Shown: positions 46,517 to 57,596 of the stretch, in pieces | How the letters are laid out: every line of letters begins with the position of its first letter | Position numbering within the stretch: position 1 is the stretch's first letter | Assembly (NCBI GenBank): GCA_037039685.1 | Contig: JAWNGF010000011.1 | Coordinates: 806,001 to 870,000 of the forward strand | Length of the DNA: 64,000 nucleotides | Direction: 5' to 3' | Source of the DNA: Ceratobasidium sp. AG-K | Lineage: Eukaryota; Basidiomycota; Agaricomycetes; Cantharellales; Ceratobasidiaceae | Program-made: the position numbers and the translations under genes | The notes under the pieces: generated by a model | Database searches by the model: none | What the model saw: only the letters and a program-made list of their open reading frames with translations | What the model was told of the DNA's origin: nothing

Positions 46517-46939
46517 TGCTTTGTCCTTGGATTGTGGTTTCACACTGTGTGTGTTGTTGTTCGTTGTGTTTCGTTCGTTCCTGTCATTTGTATATTATCA
46601 ATACAGTTATGTGAACAATTGTCTGAAATCGTATATGCTGGTGCCTGGAGGCTCTGTACTAGCCGGGTTGAAACTTGTTGCTGCCGGATCAGGTTCCCGA
46701 GTCATTGTTGTGAGCGGCTCTAGCGTTGCAATGAGTTAGTTTATCAGGTGCTTTCGGTTAGCATGGATGGGAATTGATGTTGCTAATGGAATCAGAGGCA
46801 CTGGAAAGTGAACCATGGCTTGTACCGGCCAAGTGCAAGATCATGATTGCTCGGCGAGCATCAGGGGAGTCGTTCGCGCACGCATATAGTCACGTCTCAC
46901 CGGCGACGAGATGCAAAACAACGTGCAAGTGTGCAAAAC
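46517..46939. other. Intergenic, no gene seen
   Basis: 3' flanks of the unknown gene and of the U6 gene, which converge here. T-rich at 46540-46620. No gene supported. Confidence 0.5.
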
Positions 46940-46943
46940 AAAA
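46940..46943 (-). terminator. Pol III T-run terminator of U6
   Basis: TTTT on the minus strand directly after the 3' hairpin; a second TTTT follows at 46935-46938. Confidence 0.6.
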
Positions 46944-47004
46944 TAAATATTGCGGTCCGTAGACCGTCCACTCTGAACTAGCGTGTCATCCTTGTGCAGG
47001 GGCC

Positions 47005-47035
<31 letters not shown>

Positions 47036-47059
47036 TGTATATGTCACTCCGAAGAGGAC
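46940..47059 (-). ncRNA. U6: U6 spliceosomal snRNA
   Basis: The minus strand from 47059 reads a 5' stem-loop (CTC-TTCG-GAG), then ATTGGAACGATACAGAGAAG, the ACAGAGA box that pairs with 5' splice sites, followed by ATTAGCATGGCCCCTGCACA and AGGATGACACGC, the U4-pairing and internal-stem-loop region. This core matches U6 of other eukaryotes almost base for base. After GACACGC the sequence leaves the animal pattern: a hairpin CGGTC-TACG-GACCG lies at 46953-46966, then AATATTTATTTTG, with four T at 46940-46943 as a likely RNA polymerase III terminator. The 3' end is set at this T run and may be a few bases off. Transcription start is set by the 5' stem-loop. I found no TATA box at the usual distance. 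Confidence 0.92.
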
Positions 47060-47445
47060 GTTTAGGTTGGTGATTCCCAATTGTCGTGCAACGACAGGAA
47101 TTTTGATTCCGGGTTTGTGGGTCGGGAGGTGGTCCCCGACCTTGGTTCGCTGAATGTCCAAGACCGCTGTGAGGCCCACGTAGGCATAGGTATGTAAAAA
47201 TATTGTTGTCGGTCTGCGACATGGACCACCGAGCACAATGTCTGGCCCACGCGACGCGTTTTTAAACAACCTCAAGCGCCCATGTTTGATCACGTGGATG
47301 ACATAGCGACTGGAGTGCACCAAACTGTGGCTGCCGTCTCACGTACACTACGCTGGCATCCCTACCACACCTACGCCTATACCCAACCGGCATATGATTT
47401 ATCACTGTCAACTATACTGAAAAAGAAAACAGTCTATTAGCTGAA
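47060..47445. other. Divergent upstream region, U6 / coiled-coil gene
   Basis: Contains the upstream sequence of U6 (minus) and of the coiled-coil gene (plus). A CACGTG lies at 47291-47296. No gene seen. Confidence 0.45.
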
Positions 47446-50400
47446 ATGGTGAGTATTATCGGTGGTTGTCCATGGCAGAGATGAACTATTTTGCAGGAAT
47501 TTGGAAGAAACCGCAATTCATTGGCGGACATTGAGGAGCAGCTGAGTGCTGTGTTCGAAGCCAACCCCGCGGTGGTGAAGAATGCCGAGGGCGTGCCTTT
47601 TATCCCTGGCAACGAACTCCCTGCGGTCCTCGCCGAACTGTCGTCACAGTATGGCGTTGTGCTCATGTCGCCGGAAGAGGAGTTGGCGATGAAGGAGTTG
47701 CTGGTCAACAACCCCGGTATCGAAGTTACGCCAGCCCAACTCCTCCAACTCGTCGCTGCACGCACCGGTTCTGCGCCGGGAGCAACTACGTCTTCGCCCC
47801 AAGACGACCCTCGCTCAGACAGCTCTGGAGCATCGTCACCCGACTCCACCGATCTCAAGGCACGTGGCGAGGGAACGCCGCAACGGCCACAACTCCCCTC
47901 GCGTGCGTCGTCGTCGATGAGCAATCACAGCAACCACACAACCCCCAACACTGGCCGGACTATGCCTCCGTCGCCATTTGATTCTCAACTCAGACAACGT
48001 TCCGTTCCTCTGTCGAGTGCAGCGCCTAGTGCCTGGACTCGCAAGCCATTGCCTGCCTCTCGGAGGAGAAAGAGTGATGCGGGTAGTGCGGGTGGTAGCC
48101 GCCCGTCGAGCGATAACGAGGTACGTCGGCTGATATTGCACTTGCGCTTAATTGACACTCTTGCAGTCCTCACCTGCTGCCCCGCGCAGCTCTCGTCGCA
48201 GGTCCAACCCTGTCTCGCCACGCCTAGAAACTTCTGGCAACATGCCCTTCCCGCCGAGCTCCTTTAGCTCGGCCATGTCAGGTACGTACCTCACTTGACA
48301 ACCCACGACCAAACTGACAGTAGTTCCAGAATCCGGACTCTCCTCGGTTCACCGCTCCAGCTCGTTTGACCAATCCCTATCCGACACCCTCGTCGACTCT
48401 TTCCCAAAACACACTCGGAAATCCAAAACCTCCCCCTCGAACCCCGTCATCCAGTTCAGCTCGGGTTCAGACTCGGACACCGACCCCGAACTGGTCGACG
48501 AGGAACACACCCACCGTTACGTCCGCCAAGCGCTCTCCAGCGACGCCTCGCTCGCACCTCAAGACGTTGTCGAAGCGCTCCAAAAAGCCAATGCCGAGCT
48601 CGGTCGTAAAGCCGCCGAGAGCGAACGCCGCATGCAAAACAGACTCGCAGAGCGCGAGACTGAAATCGCCGACCTCGAGGCTCAGTTGGACGACCTCAAG
48701 ACCGAGTTGAGTGCGAGTCGGCGAGAGGAAAAGGAGTTGAGGATCAAGGAGCGTGGAAATATGACTCAGCTCGCGACGTTTGAGAGTGAGATTCAAAAGT
48801 TGACCAAGAGTCTCGAGCACCACAAGGCGCAGTACTCGAGTATGCAGAAACAGTACCAAGAACAGTGCAGTAAGTGGTTTATACCCCCAGCCGAGTTGTT
48901 CTCACGCTCGTATTAATAGCCGAGACCGAACGGATGAGGAACGTTTTGAGGCGGAAGGAGCAGGAGATCAAAGAGGCAGACGACCGAGCATTTATGCACG
49001 AGGGCGAAACCCAAAAGGCAAGTCCTCCCGGCCGTCACTTGACTCGACTAACCGTGTAACAGTGGGCCCGCGAACGTGAAGCGCTCGAAAACTCGATCGA
49101 ATCCCTCGAAGCCGAGCTCAACGTGACTCGCCAAGCGACCAATGAGCTCGACGAACAAAAACAAGAAAATCTACTGCTCAAGGAGACGATCGACCGCATG
49201 CGATTCGACCTCGACGCGCTCCGAGCTGGTATGACCTCGAACGTCCAGGGCATGGCGCAAGGACAGGGGTCCCTCAGTCGGAGCCTGGCCAATGAGATCA
49301 AGGCTGGGTTTGAACGGCGTGAGAGGGAGGAGCGCGAGCGAGAGGAGCAAGAGAGGGAGCAAGAGGAGCAAGAGGCCGAGTCGGAGGTGATTGTGGAGGA
49401 TGCGGAGGGGAGTGAGGATGGGTATATCGAGACGACGGTTACGACTCGCAAGCGGGTAGGTTGATTTCGTGCATTCTAGAGCTAGACTAAGCGTGTTCCA
49501 GGTCGGTCGATCGAAACCTGTTGTCCGTTTGCACGAAGGCATGATGCGTGAATACGCCGATGTCGAGACGCAACATGATCCTTCCCACTTTGTCATCTCG
49601 TCTGGAACTCAACACGACCCCTCGAGTTTCATCTCATCCATGGGCGTGCAACACGACCAGTCCGCGTTCACTTCGTCTTCGGGCGTGCAGTACGACCGGG
49701 AAATGTGCACATCCAGCGAAGGCGTGCAATACGACTCGAGCTTGCACACGTCGAGCGAGGGTGTCCAGTGCGATCGTGGAATGTCTACTTCTGTCGCTGA
49801 AGTGCAGTACGACGCGAGCTTGTTCACGTCCAACGAGGGCGTACAGCACAAAGAGGCCGAATTTTCGACCCAGGCGGGTGTGCAGCACGACGAGCGCGAG
49901 TTTGTGTCGAGCGCTGGGGTGCAACATGATGTTGGAACCACCGGTGTAGAGGTCCAAACCGAGGTCAAGGAGGTCAAGGGTGTCGAAGTTGGAACGGATA
50001 CCAATGTGGAAGTGAAGCACATGGAGATTGGAACCGAGCCGGAACCTGGACCCAAATCAGAGCGAACCATGTGCGAAGTCGAGATCCAAACAGACGAATT
50101 CAAGGTCGCCATTCCTGCTCCCATCGCCATCCCACCCCCTGGCCCGACCGAGCTGCCCCCGCCGTACCCCCAAAGCGGACGCGAGACCCAGGCGGGTGTG
50201 CTCAGGAAATGGCACGCCGGCCTAGCGGAGCGCGCTCAGTCTCCTACACCTGGTGGAGCGTCCTCTCAAGTCCGCGAAGAGTGGGCCGCATTGAAGCGCA
50301 ACGTCGGCGTCGAGTGCGGAGTCATTGACCGCGTCATCGAGGGCAAAAACCTTATCGAGCTCCCAGACGGCGACCAGGTCGTCGACGAGGAAACCGAATG

Positions 50401-50788
50401 GATCCGCGTTCCCGTAAAAGGAAGGCGCGGCCTGTTCAATGTGTACAACACCTATATTGTTCGGAGACGCGGAGAAGGATGGTGGACGTCCGTGTTGACC
50501 CAGGCCGCTGTCGGCCTTGGATTCTGGGTGGTTGTGGCTGGAATTTGTGAGTCTGATTATTGACCTACCCTACTCATTCGATTCTAACCATCAAAAGGGG
50601 GACCGCGTTTTGCGCAATTCGACGTTCCAACCTACTCGGACCGCGCGACATGGTCTGCATACAACAACTATGCAGGCGCGTTTGGCGAAGGCCTTGTCGG
50701 ACGAAGCGTCGATAACCCGATCTGGATCGCGATCGAACGTTTGGTCGTCGGTGCCGCGGTCAGGGTAGGCCCGGGCTTGCCCACCTAG
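47446..50788 (+). CDS. Membrane-anchored coiled-coil protein with 13-residue VQxD repeats
   Basis: Eight exons close in frame: 47446-47448 (ATG alone), 47497-48120, 48167-48281, 48321-48869, 48920-49017, 49063-49455, 49502-50546 and 50598-50788; 1005 residues. N-terminus (FGRNRNSLADIEEQLSAVFE) then a Ser/Pro-rich disordered part, a long coiled coil (about residues 330-590: NRLAERETEIADLEAQLDDL and REREEREREEQEREQEEQEA), a repeat of 13 residues (about 613-740), a second disordered part with EVQTE and EIQTDE, a conserved-looking domain near RVPVKGRRGLFNVYNTYIVR, one predicted membrane helix (VLTQAAVGLGFWVVVAGIW, about 927-945) and about 60 residues after it. The repeat units (GVQHD, GVQYD, GTQHD) resemble LC8 dynein light chain sites (TQT or GIQVD). 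A tail-near anchor with multivalent LC8 sites suggests an organelle or envelope adaptor; that is inference. Confidence 0.82.
49018..49062 (+). other. GC-AG intron in the coiled-coil gene
   Basis: Donor AAG|GCAAGT, acceptor taacag; removal of 45 bases joins ETQK to WAREREALEN in phase 0 and is required for the 1005-residue frame. Confidence 0.75.
49552..49940 (+). repeat. Ten 13-residue (39-base) repeats
   Basis: Units begin (G/E)(V/T)Q(H/Y/C)(D/K) and are 13 residues long without gaps: ETQHDPSHFVISS, GTQHDPSSFISSM, GVQHDQSAFTSSS, GVQYDREMCTSSE, GVQYDSSLHTSSE, GVQCDRGMSTSVA, EVQYDASLFTSNE, GVQHKEAEFSTQA, GVQHDEREFVSSA and a last partial GVQHDVG. Confidence 0.9.
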
Positions 50789-51243
50789 GCCAATCATACT
50801 CCTTATCTATTCGTTTGATTATTGTCCAACCCCCTTCGCTCGTTTTCCCGGCCCTGCGCCGGTTCTGTTCATAACGACCCCTGTACGACCTTGCCTGCTT
50901 TTGTTTCTCTTTTCTGTTTCACTGGTTTGAACTAATGATATTTGCCTGCCTGTTGTCCAAACTTTTTACCAAAGTCGGTTGCATCTGTATGTCTTACATC
51001 ACTATCCAATTTCAGTTCTAGCCCGGAATCTAGCTAAATAACAAACGTGAGAAAGCAAAAAAGAGAACAGGAGAATGGATAAATAAATATTATGAAGCAG
51101 AAATGCTAATATATATGATGATAGACGCAATTCACAGGGTATGAGAAGGGGGAAGTCGAACAACGATATGATGGCCAATAACGCGTTTGATAGGAAAGAA
51201 GCAGGAACGAGAGGGAAATTGCACGCATATATCCGACCGGAAA
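50789..51243. other. Convergent 3' flanks, no gene seen
   Basis: Lies between the stops of the coiled-coil gene (plus) and the kinase gene (minus). Pyrimidine-rich at 50815-50930. No gene supported. Confidence 0.5.
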
Positions 51244-54120
51244 CTACTCGCGAACAAGACGGCGTCCGTCTTCGTCTGCGACGGGGGTCGTTGGGTCGCC
51301 GGGGCCAGTCGGTTGGGGATTGGGATTGTTGCGGATGGTAGAGCGCCGCTGACGGGCGGTGAGAAGTTCGAGACCACCTTCGTCGCCCTCGTCGCCCGAC
51401 TCGTCGTCTTCTGCGATGCTCTCTGAAAACGACGCGCGGGGTTCAACGCTATCGGGACTAAACGACCGTTGCGCAAGTGGGCTGGTCGTTTGGCGTCGGG
51501 AATTAAGTGTGCCGACCCCTAGACTCTCATTGGACGAGTAGAATACCGGCGCATGCATCGCCTGGACCGGCGCATTCGCAGGGTGCAAGCCGATGGAACG
51601 CATGGACGAGACGATTTCTTCGCCATAATCGTCGTCTTCCTCAACTCCCGCAACCATACCCGAGCCTGTCCGGGACGTGTCATAGCTTGGGCTGTGGTAG
51701 TACTGTGGCGCATACGGTCCAGGCACGTTCCGTTGTCCGATCCCACCAGCACCAATCATCCGTCCGATGCTGTTATCATCCTCGCTCAAGTCAAACCGCT
51801 CGTCATCGCCGTCAGTCGAGCGTCCAGTCCACTGCTCCTGCTCGTCTCGGTAATGTGCCGAGTCTGTGTCGTCGGGAAAGTCGTGCCGAGGTGTAAGGGC
51901 ACTAATATCTGATGCCCCAGTGCTCGACACGGGGGTTCCGCCGGCAGAAGAGCTGGCAATCGCTCGTTCCATTTCACTACCTCCTGCTTCGCTCCCACGT
52001 TTTCGTCGCGATCCGATTCCACGTCGGAGCATTGCCCAGGGACCGCGATCTTCGCCTTTGCTATCGCCACTCTGTTTTCGTGTCACGCTCGACCGGGCCC
52101 GAGCGACGATCCCAATCACCGAACCGAGCTGGCTGCTGTCATTCGTCGTCAACGACGCTGACGAGACTCCCCTGGATACCGAGGGCGTTCGCTGAGAGGT
52201 GGAACGAGGCGGATAAGACCCTTCTCGCAGCGTCTGGGACTTGGCGCGTGCGTCAAAGTACTCGCCAGCGCTACTGCTCGTAGGTTCGGTTGGTGTAATT
52301 GGGGCGGTCGCGGACCGCTGATGGGGAGCGTTCGCTTGGGATCGGTTCATGAAGGAGAATCGCCGCGAACTGCCGGCACCAGGGGTGAGCGATGTGGGCC
52401 GAGCAGGAGAGCCGCTTCGACGCGGGGGTTGATCTGCTTCGGATATATGCGTGGATCGCGTGAGGTCAATGGCAGAACCTTGCATGCTGCTTGTACTCTT
52501 GCTTCGACTTCGACCGCCCGATAGCGGATGCAAGAGCATCCCTGCGATGTGCCCGATTTTCTGTTTCCAGCTCGTCTTGACGGTAATCGCACCGACAGCA
52601 TCTTCGGGAGTAACCATTACAAGCGCATTAGCAGAAGGTGACGTGCTGTGCAGCCACTCTTCGGGGTTTTCAATGCCTTGCAGGACCCATTCCGAACGCT
52701 ATCGAAGTTGTGACATAATCAGAGAGTAAGACAAGACAAGATGACGATCACACGTACCTTGGCCTGTTCTAGAGTCCACCGTTTCTTGGGGTCCTTTTCG
52801 AGCAGTCCGCACAAGAGTTTGATGACCTGTCGGCCTTCTGCGGCTTTCTCCCAGTTATCCGTCCCCAGCCAGTCTATTCCGTCTCTTCCCCCGGTCAACA
52901 TCATGTCGGCACCCATTGTCTCTGGAATTGTGAAGTCTTCGGTGGGGATCTTCCGATAGAGTAGATATTCACTCTCGGCTGTAAAGGGAGGTACTCCGAA
53001 AAGAATACAGTAGAGAGTGACGCCAAGGGCCCATATGTCGATCGCCTTGGTGATTTTTGGACGAGTCCGATCGTCAGCGGGGGTCCCACTAAAACTGCTG
53101 GTGTGAGCCGGTTGATAACACAACTCGGGCGCAAAGAACGCGGGGCTTCCTGCCGTCTTGGCGAGCTCTGAGTCGTCTAGAAAGGCTCGCGCAGATTCCG
53201 AGTTGGGAGCCTGTGTGACCAATGCCCCTGGCGGGAGCTCGTTTGCGAGGGATTCGGCAAGGTGGAGTGCGTAGGAGAAATGTGAGGTGCCAAAGTCGGA
53301 AATCTTGACGTTACCTTCCTGGTCGAGCAGCAGATTTGCGGGCTTGATGTCTCGGTGAATGATACCCTGGTAGTGGACTAATCGTGCGCCACGATTAAGC
53401 CAATCACAAACGATCAACCAAGGCCGCCGACTCCAACGATGCTACTCACGGTACTCCAGTCCAAGAAGGGTATCCCTGAACACCCACCGAGCGCGCTCGA
53501 CAGTCAGGAGGGGCAAGTCCGGGACATCAGGGGGGCCTGATCGCCACTTGAGTTCACCTCCCACCATATGTTCCAGAACTGCTCATCACAGGGAGTGAGC
53601 GATTAATGCATGGCAAATGGTTGTTCCACCTACTGAGGAATATCTTCTTGTTGGATTCGTCATCAATAACCTCCAATAACTTGACGACGTTCTCATGATG
53701 GCACTTCTTCATGATCGCAATCTCACGCCGAATGCGAGTTTCTGTGGTGCTAACCTGGGGCACATCTCCGCCGGCCCCTGGCTCTCTCGCAGCCTGGGCT
53801 CGACGGAGCGCCTGGCTGAGATTGCGACCCTTGCGAGGGTTGCGCTCGACAACTTTGATCGCCTGTAAACGATTTAGCACAAGCTATAGAGCAATAAATC
53901 AACCTACCACCGTCTCGCCCGTGTGTATGTTGCGTCCCAGCCTGACCTTGCCATGCATCCCGCGTCCAATCTCTTTTCCAACTTCATATTGGTTGATGAA
54001 TTTGCGACCAGCGTCGTCTCTGCCCTTCTTGGCGACATGTGTCTCAACGACATCTGGCTGGTCCATAGGGCTCGAAAGGCCGCCGGGTGAGGGGGGAGGA
54101 AGATCATGGTAAGGAGGCAT
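51244..54120 (-). CDS. Ser/Thr kinase, CaMKK/LKB1 type (Ssp1/Sak1-like), long C-terminal tail
   Basis: Upstream kinase of the AMPK-activating group. First in-frame ATG at 54120 (MPPYHDLPPPSPGGLSSPMD); the splice-like ttttgtttgcag just before it means an upstream exon cannot be excluded. Kinase motifs: Gly loop GKEIGRGMHGKVRLG (53990-53945), VAIKVV across an intron, insert with RIRREIAIMKKCHHENVVKL (alpha-C Glu in RREIAIMKK), catalytic GIIHRDIKPANLLLD (53370-53325), DFGTSHFS, an insert with AFLDDSELAKTAG and FFAPELCYQP (APE), then TKAIDIWALGVTLYCILFGV and KDPKKRWTLEQAK. The RP-rich insert after alpha-C (KGRNLSQALRRAQAAREPG) is typical of the CaMKK group. After SEWVLQGIENPEEW the protein has about 450 Ser-rich, probably disordered residues (52617-51247). 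Likely role: phosphorylates the activation loop of Snf1/AMPK; inferred from family only. Confidence 0.88.
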
Positions 54121-54783
54121 CTGGCGCACTGCAAACAAAAAGTAGCGCGTCGTGTCAGTAAGCAGGCGCTATTGCATCCCAAGTCGGTGGGGGCGATTGG
54201 GAAGAGTCAAGGAAAAGTAGAGAGGATATGGGAGTTATATGGCAGATGAAAGATCACCAATGATGCCGTCGACGCTAGATCCAGTAACACTCGGCCCAAC
54301 CAACAGGTCACGTTAGGGATTCCCCGCATCCCGCCCCTCGTCATTTCCATTCGAACTCACCTTGCTTTGTCGCAAAACGCTTATGGAGATCTCGCCCGGC
54401 GTCCAATTATTATACACACGACAGCCTCCTGCAACTTCTAGAAATTACATCGCGGGCTTGGAGTAGTGGCGCGGGAGTCAGGGATAGATGCCATATCCGA
54501 CATAAACACCTATTTCCCGTTGCGACGCCCACGAGATCTCAAAACGAGCGATTGGGTCGCGCCAATCCCTTTGAGATTTCACCTTGCCCCATTTCAGGAA
54601 ACGTCATGTCTCGCGAAAAGCTCGGAGGTTGAGCCTGTACCTTCGCACGACGCCCAGATTTTTAAAAAAATCATGCTTCACACAGCCTGAAATTACTATC
54701 AACAGATTACACACAGTGCCCAGATGACTTGCGTAAGCATAGACACCAAACGAAGAAAGACCATTACAATCAACGTCAATAGG
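54121..54783. other. Kinase 5' region and 3' flank of the small Cys gene
   Basis: Holds the kinase promoter and possible 5' exon. The open frame at 54466-54690 has no motif and no splice support. Nothing else seen. Confidence 0.45.
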
Positions 54784-55062
54784 CTACCGAGGGCAGACGC
54801 ATTGGTCTTCAGGCTTGACATTGGCCATTACCTACAGGCATGAGGTTAGCATGGGCTGAGAGAGAGCAACGGTCGCCCAAGGCCATTTCAGCCAACGTAC
54901 AGCATCGACGTGTTTACCGCAACCCTGGAGCAAAGCATTGTCAGACCCGTGCAGCTCGAATAAGGCATAAAGAACACTCACTTTCCAAGTCGTTTTTCCA
55001 CAGCTGTCGCAGGTGACCGCAAAGCAAGCATCGGTGAGGTTGAAAACGGCGACGGAGTGCAT
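54784..55062 (-). CDS. 50-residue Cys-rich conserved fungal protein, probably zinc binding
   Basis: Three exons join in frame to a 50-residue protein: MHSVAVFNLTDACFAVTCDS, CGKTTWK, GCGKHVDAV, MANVKPEDQCVCPR (introns close at WK|GCG and DAV|MAN). Seven Cys in total (C13, C18, C21, C29, C44 and C46 among them) plus His, with a C-x2-C-GKTTW-x-GC-x2-H spacing and a C-x-CPR end. I recall very similar tiny proteins from other fungi, without known role; that recollection is not checked. No signal peptide, so an intracellular zinc-binding protein is the best guess. Each exon is too short to be found by a simple reading-frame scan. Confidence 0.78.
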
Positions 55063-55894
55063 GATGATAGATGATTGAGTTGAAAGTGTGTACAAAGAAC
55101 TCAGCGCTCTAGAGAACGAGATGAAAGACGGGTAGGAGGTGAGGAAAGCCGAACATTACGGGGGACTTTAATAGCCCGGTGGGCGCGTATATATCAGCCA
55201 ATCATGCGCCAAATATGGCGGCCATATACTGAAACATGGCGGACACTATGTATCCTCTTCCCGACCGGCTCGCCGAACACTTACTATATCCTTATGCGTG
55301 CAAACAGTTCATCGAGAGACCCCATGGATTACCTTTCCTATGGCGGATTTCCGATCCATTCCCTTGTATCACCCTTCCTCTTGCCATAACCGCATAAATC
55401 GGAATACGTGAGGAGCTCCTGTCGGACATGATAGGTGTCGAATAGGACACACAAATTTCCCAAAACAGATAAATGAAAGCCAAGGTACACGAGGATTTTG
55501 TCGTTCCGCAGCCACTTCGATGCGCCACTACTCTGCAGGGAAGCCCGATCTCAGTGCATAGGCCAACTCGGTGGGTTAGACTTTTTGACTAGTGACATTG
55601 TTATGAAAAGGGACCGGGAGCCGGGTGGGTATTACGCTTTAGGCCCGCGTCGATGCCAGCGCATGCATTGATAGATGGATAGATTGTCAATGACGAGGCC
55701 ATACTCCGCCTTGCGCGATCCCAAGCGAATTTTGGGTTGATCATCGAGGACAGTTGCAATCAGGACATTCGTCGGAACCGAGGAGGTCCGTAATGCTGAT
55801 TACATTGATGATAAACCCATGATACACACAAGCTTTGAAGGCTATGATAAGCGACACGCGTTGAAGGGCGATAGCATAGATCCCACGTTACACG
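55063..55894. other. Intergenic, no gene supported
   Basis: Upstream region of the small Cys gene (a TATATA-like stretch at 55188-55195, about 126 bases before its ATG) and the 3' flank of the permease. The open frame at 55819-56043 lies opposite permease coding sequence. Confidence 0.5.
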
Positions 55895-57368
55895 TTACCC
55901 CAGCAGTGGGGCTCGTTCCCCATTCCCGTTCGCATGCGAGTGCTGGCGAGGGTGGCGCAGTTTCTGATACCCAGCTTTGCCAGCGTCGACCACGCCGTGA
56001 ATCGCACGATCTCTTGCACGCCAGAGGACAAACTTGTCGCTGAAAATGCGGTCGCTCCGAATACGGCTGTTGTCATCTACTGCCCTGTACAGGGCTGCAA
56101 ACATACCCGCGATCGATGCAAGCGCGGTCGAAGCTATTCGATTCAACGCTCACACTGAGAATTTTGTCCAAGTTAGTCGGCTGGGGAGGGCTTACCGTTA
56201 ATCATGAACATGATTACCACTAAATCATATTAAATACAGTTGTATATGGTCAGATTAATTCCGAGAGGTCAGCAAACAATGTGTTGCGTACTTTGCAATT
56301 TGGCAGCCTGATCGACGCTTGCACCGCCCAGGATGGCGCCAGTCATCATGCCTGGGATAGAAATGAGACCAATGACACTGCAATTTGGACAGGTTCAGGT
56401 AAAAATGAGAACGTGATCTTCACCCGAGGGACAGGGGTGACGTGACGTACCTCATCTGATTGATTGTGGGAGTGAGAGCAAGTCGGAGTGCCGAGGTAGC
56501 GATTGGTTTGCAGGCCTCGTACCGGGATGCGCCGAACGCGAGATAGGTCTCGACCTTGTCCCGGTTTTCGCTGTATACACCCGTAAACTTGACTATTTCC
56601 AAGCAACCCGAGAGTCGGAACATACTGAAGTTCTTTTAGCACCGAGGTGATCGCCATGACCATACCAGAGATAGTCGACCCACATAGCATCCCTAGGATA
56701 GGAACTGGACGGGTGTGTATGAAATTAAAATTCAGCCACAGAATATCACGAACTTACTGTATTTCTCGGGTACCCAAAACTTAGTCTCGGACATGGCAAA
56801 CCGCGTGCCGATAACTTGTCAAAATGAATAGGATCGCCTCATTTCTGAGCTAGGAACCAACACAACTCACTTGAGACCGGGATTGTTGAGATGGCCATTG
56901 CTACAAATGTCGATGGGAACTACACATACTTGGGGTCAATATGATGTACATGGACAAACGGACCGTCGAGAAATTACCATGCCGGAGAATCGGTACTTGC
57001 TCTTGTTGGCAACTGGAATAGGTAGAGTTATAAACTAACTGGGAATCAGGGCCGTACTTGACTTACCGGTCTCGAAACTACCGAGAACGAGTAAAAGGCC
57101 TGGAGTGACATCAGTTAGGTTGGAAGACGGGATAAAGGGATAACACACATGAGATCCCCGCCACTGCCCACGGAGTAGTGGTTTCGAAAACACTCTGGAG
57201 AATTAGGCCCATAATTGAGAGCTGAACAACACATCTTAGAGCAGCGGAAACCAGCGAAGTTCCTACACCCAGCCCCAGCCCATACGAAACCACAGCGTCT
57301 ATGGCAACAAAGCTGAATCCGATCCCGACGTTCGTCCATGTTAGGTGAGTGTTTTGTCCAGCGCTCAT
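55895..57368 (-). CDS. UPF0014/FetB-like membrane permease
   Basis: Multi-helix membrane protein of the UPF0014 family; the bacterial member FetB is the membrane part of an iron-export ABC system and the plant member ALS3 is linked to aluminium tolerance. ATG at 57368 (MSAGQNTHLTWTNVGIG). Helices follow: FVAIDAVVSYGLGLGVGT, RCVVQLSIMGLILQSVF and WAVAGISCVLSLYP. After several introns come FWVPEKY-like sequence, MLCGSTISGMVMAITSVLKE, the conserved cytosolic motif ENRDKVETYLAFGASRYEAC, ALRLALTPTINQM, VIGLISIPGMMTGAILGGAS and QAAKLQ, VIMFMINGSVALSSI. The order matches the whole family. The C-terminus adds an Arg-rich cytosolic tail (RARDRAIHGVVDAGK ... GNGERAPLLG). About seven or eight exons. No ATPase partner gene is seen in the window. 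Confidence 0.85.
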
Positions 57369-57596
57369 GGTGAAGGTTCTTGGGGGGCAAGAGGCTAGCA
57401 CCGTGACAGGTTGTGCGAATACTCGTGTTGTATTTACAGACACAACAAATGACGTAGAAATCACTAATTCTGGATCATTGATTTGCAAATCATTACACGG
57501 TCACGTGAAGACGTTCACGAGACCTTTCAATGACGTCTGTACTTACCCATGTGTGTTGCTTCTTGTGTGAATGGTATTAATTATAGAGATAAGAAC

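Noticed and set aside
49609..50130. Long antisense open frame opposite the 13-residue repeats
   Set aside because: Its regular pattern only reflects the 39-base repeat on the coding strand.
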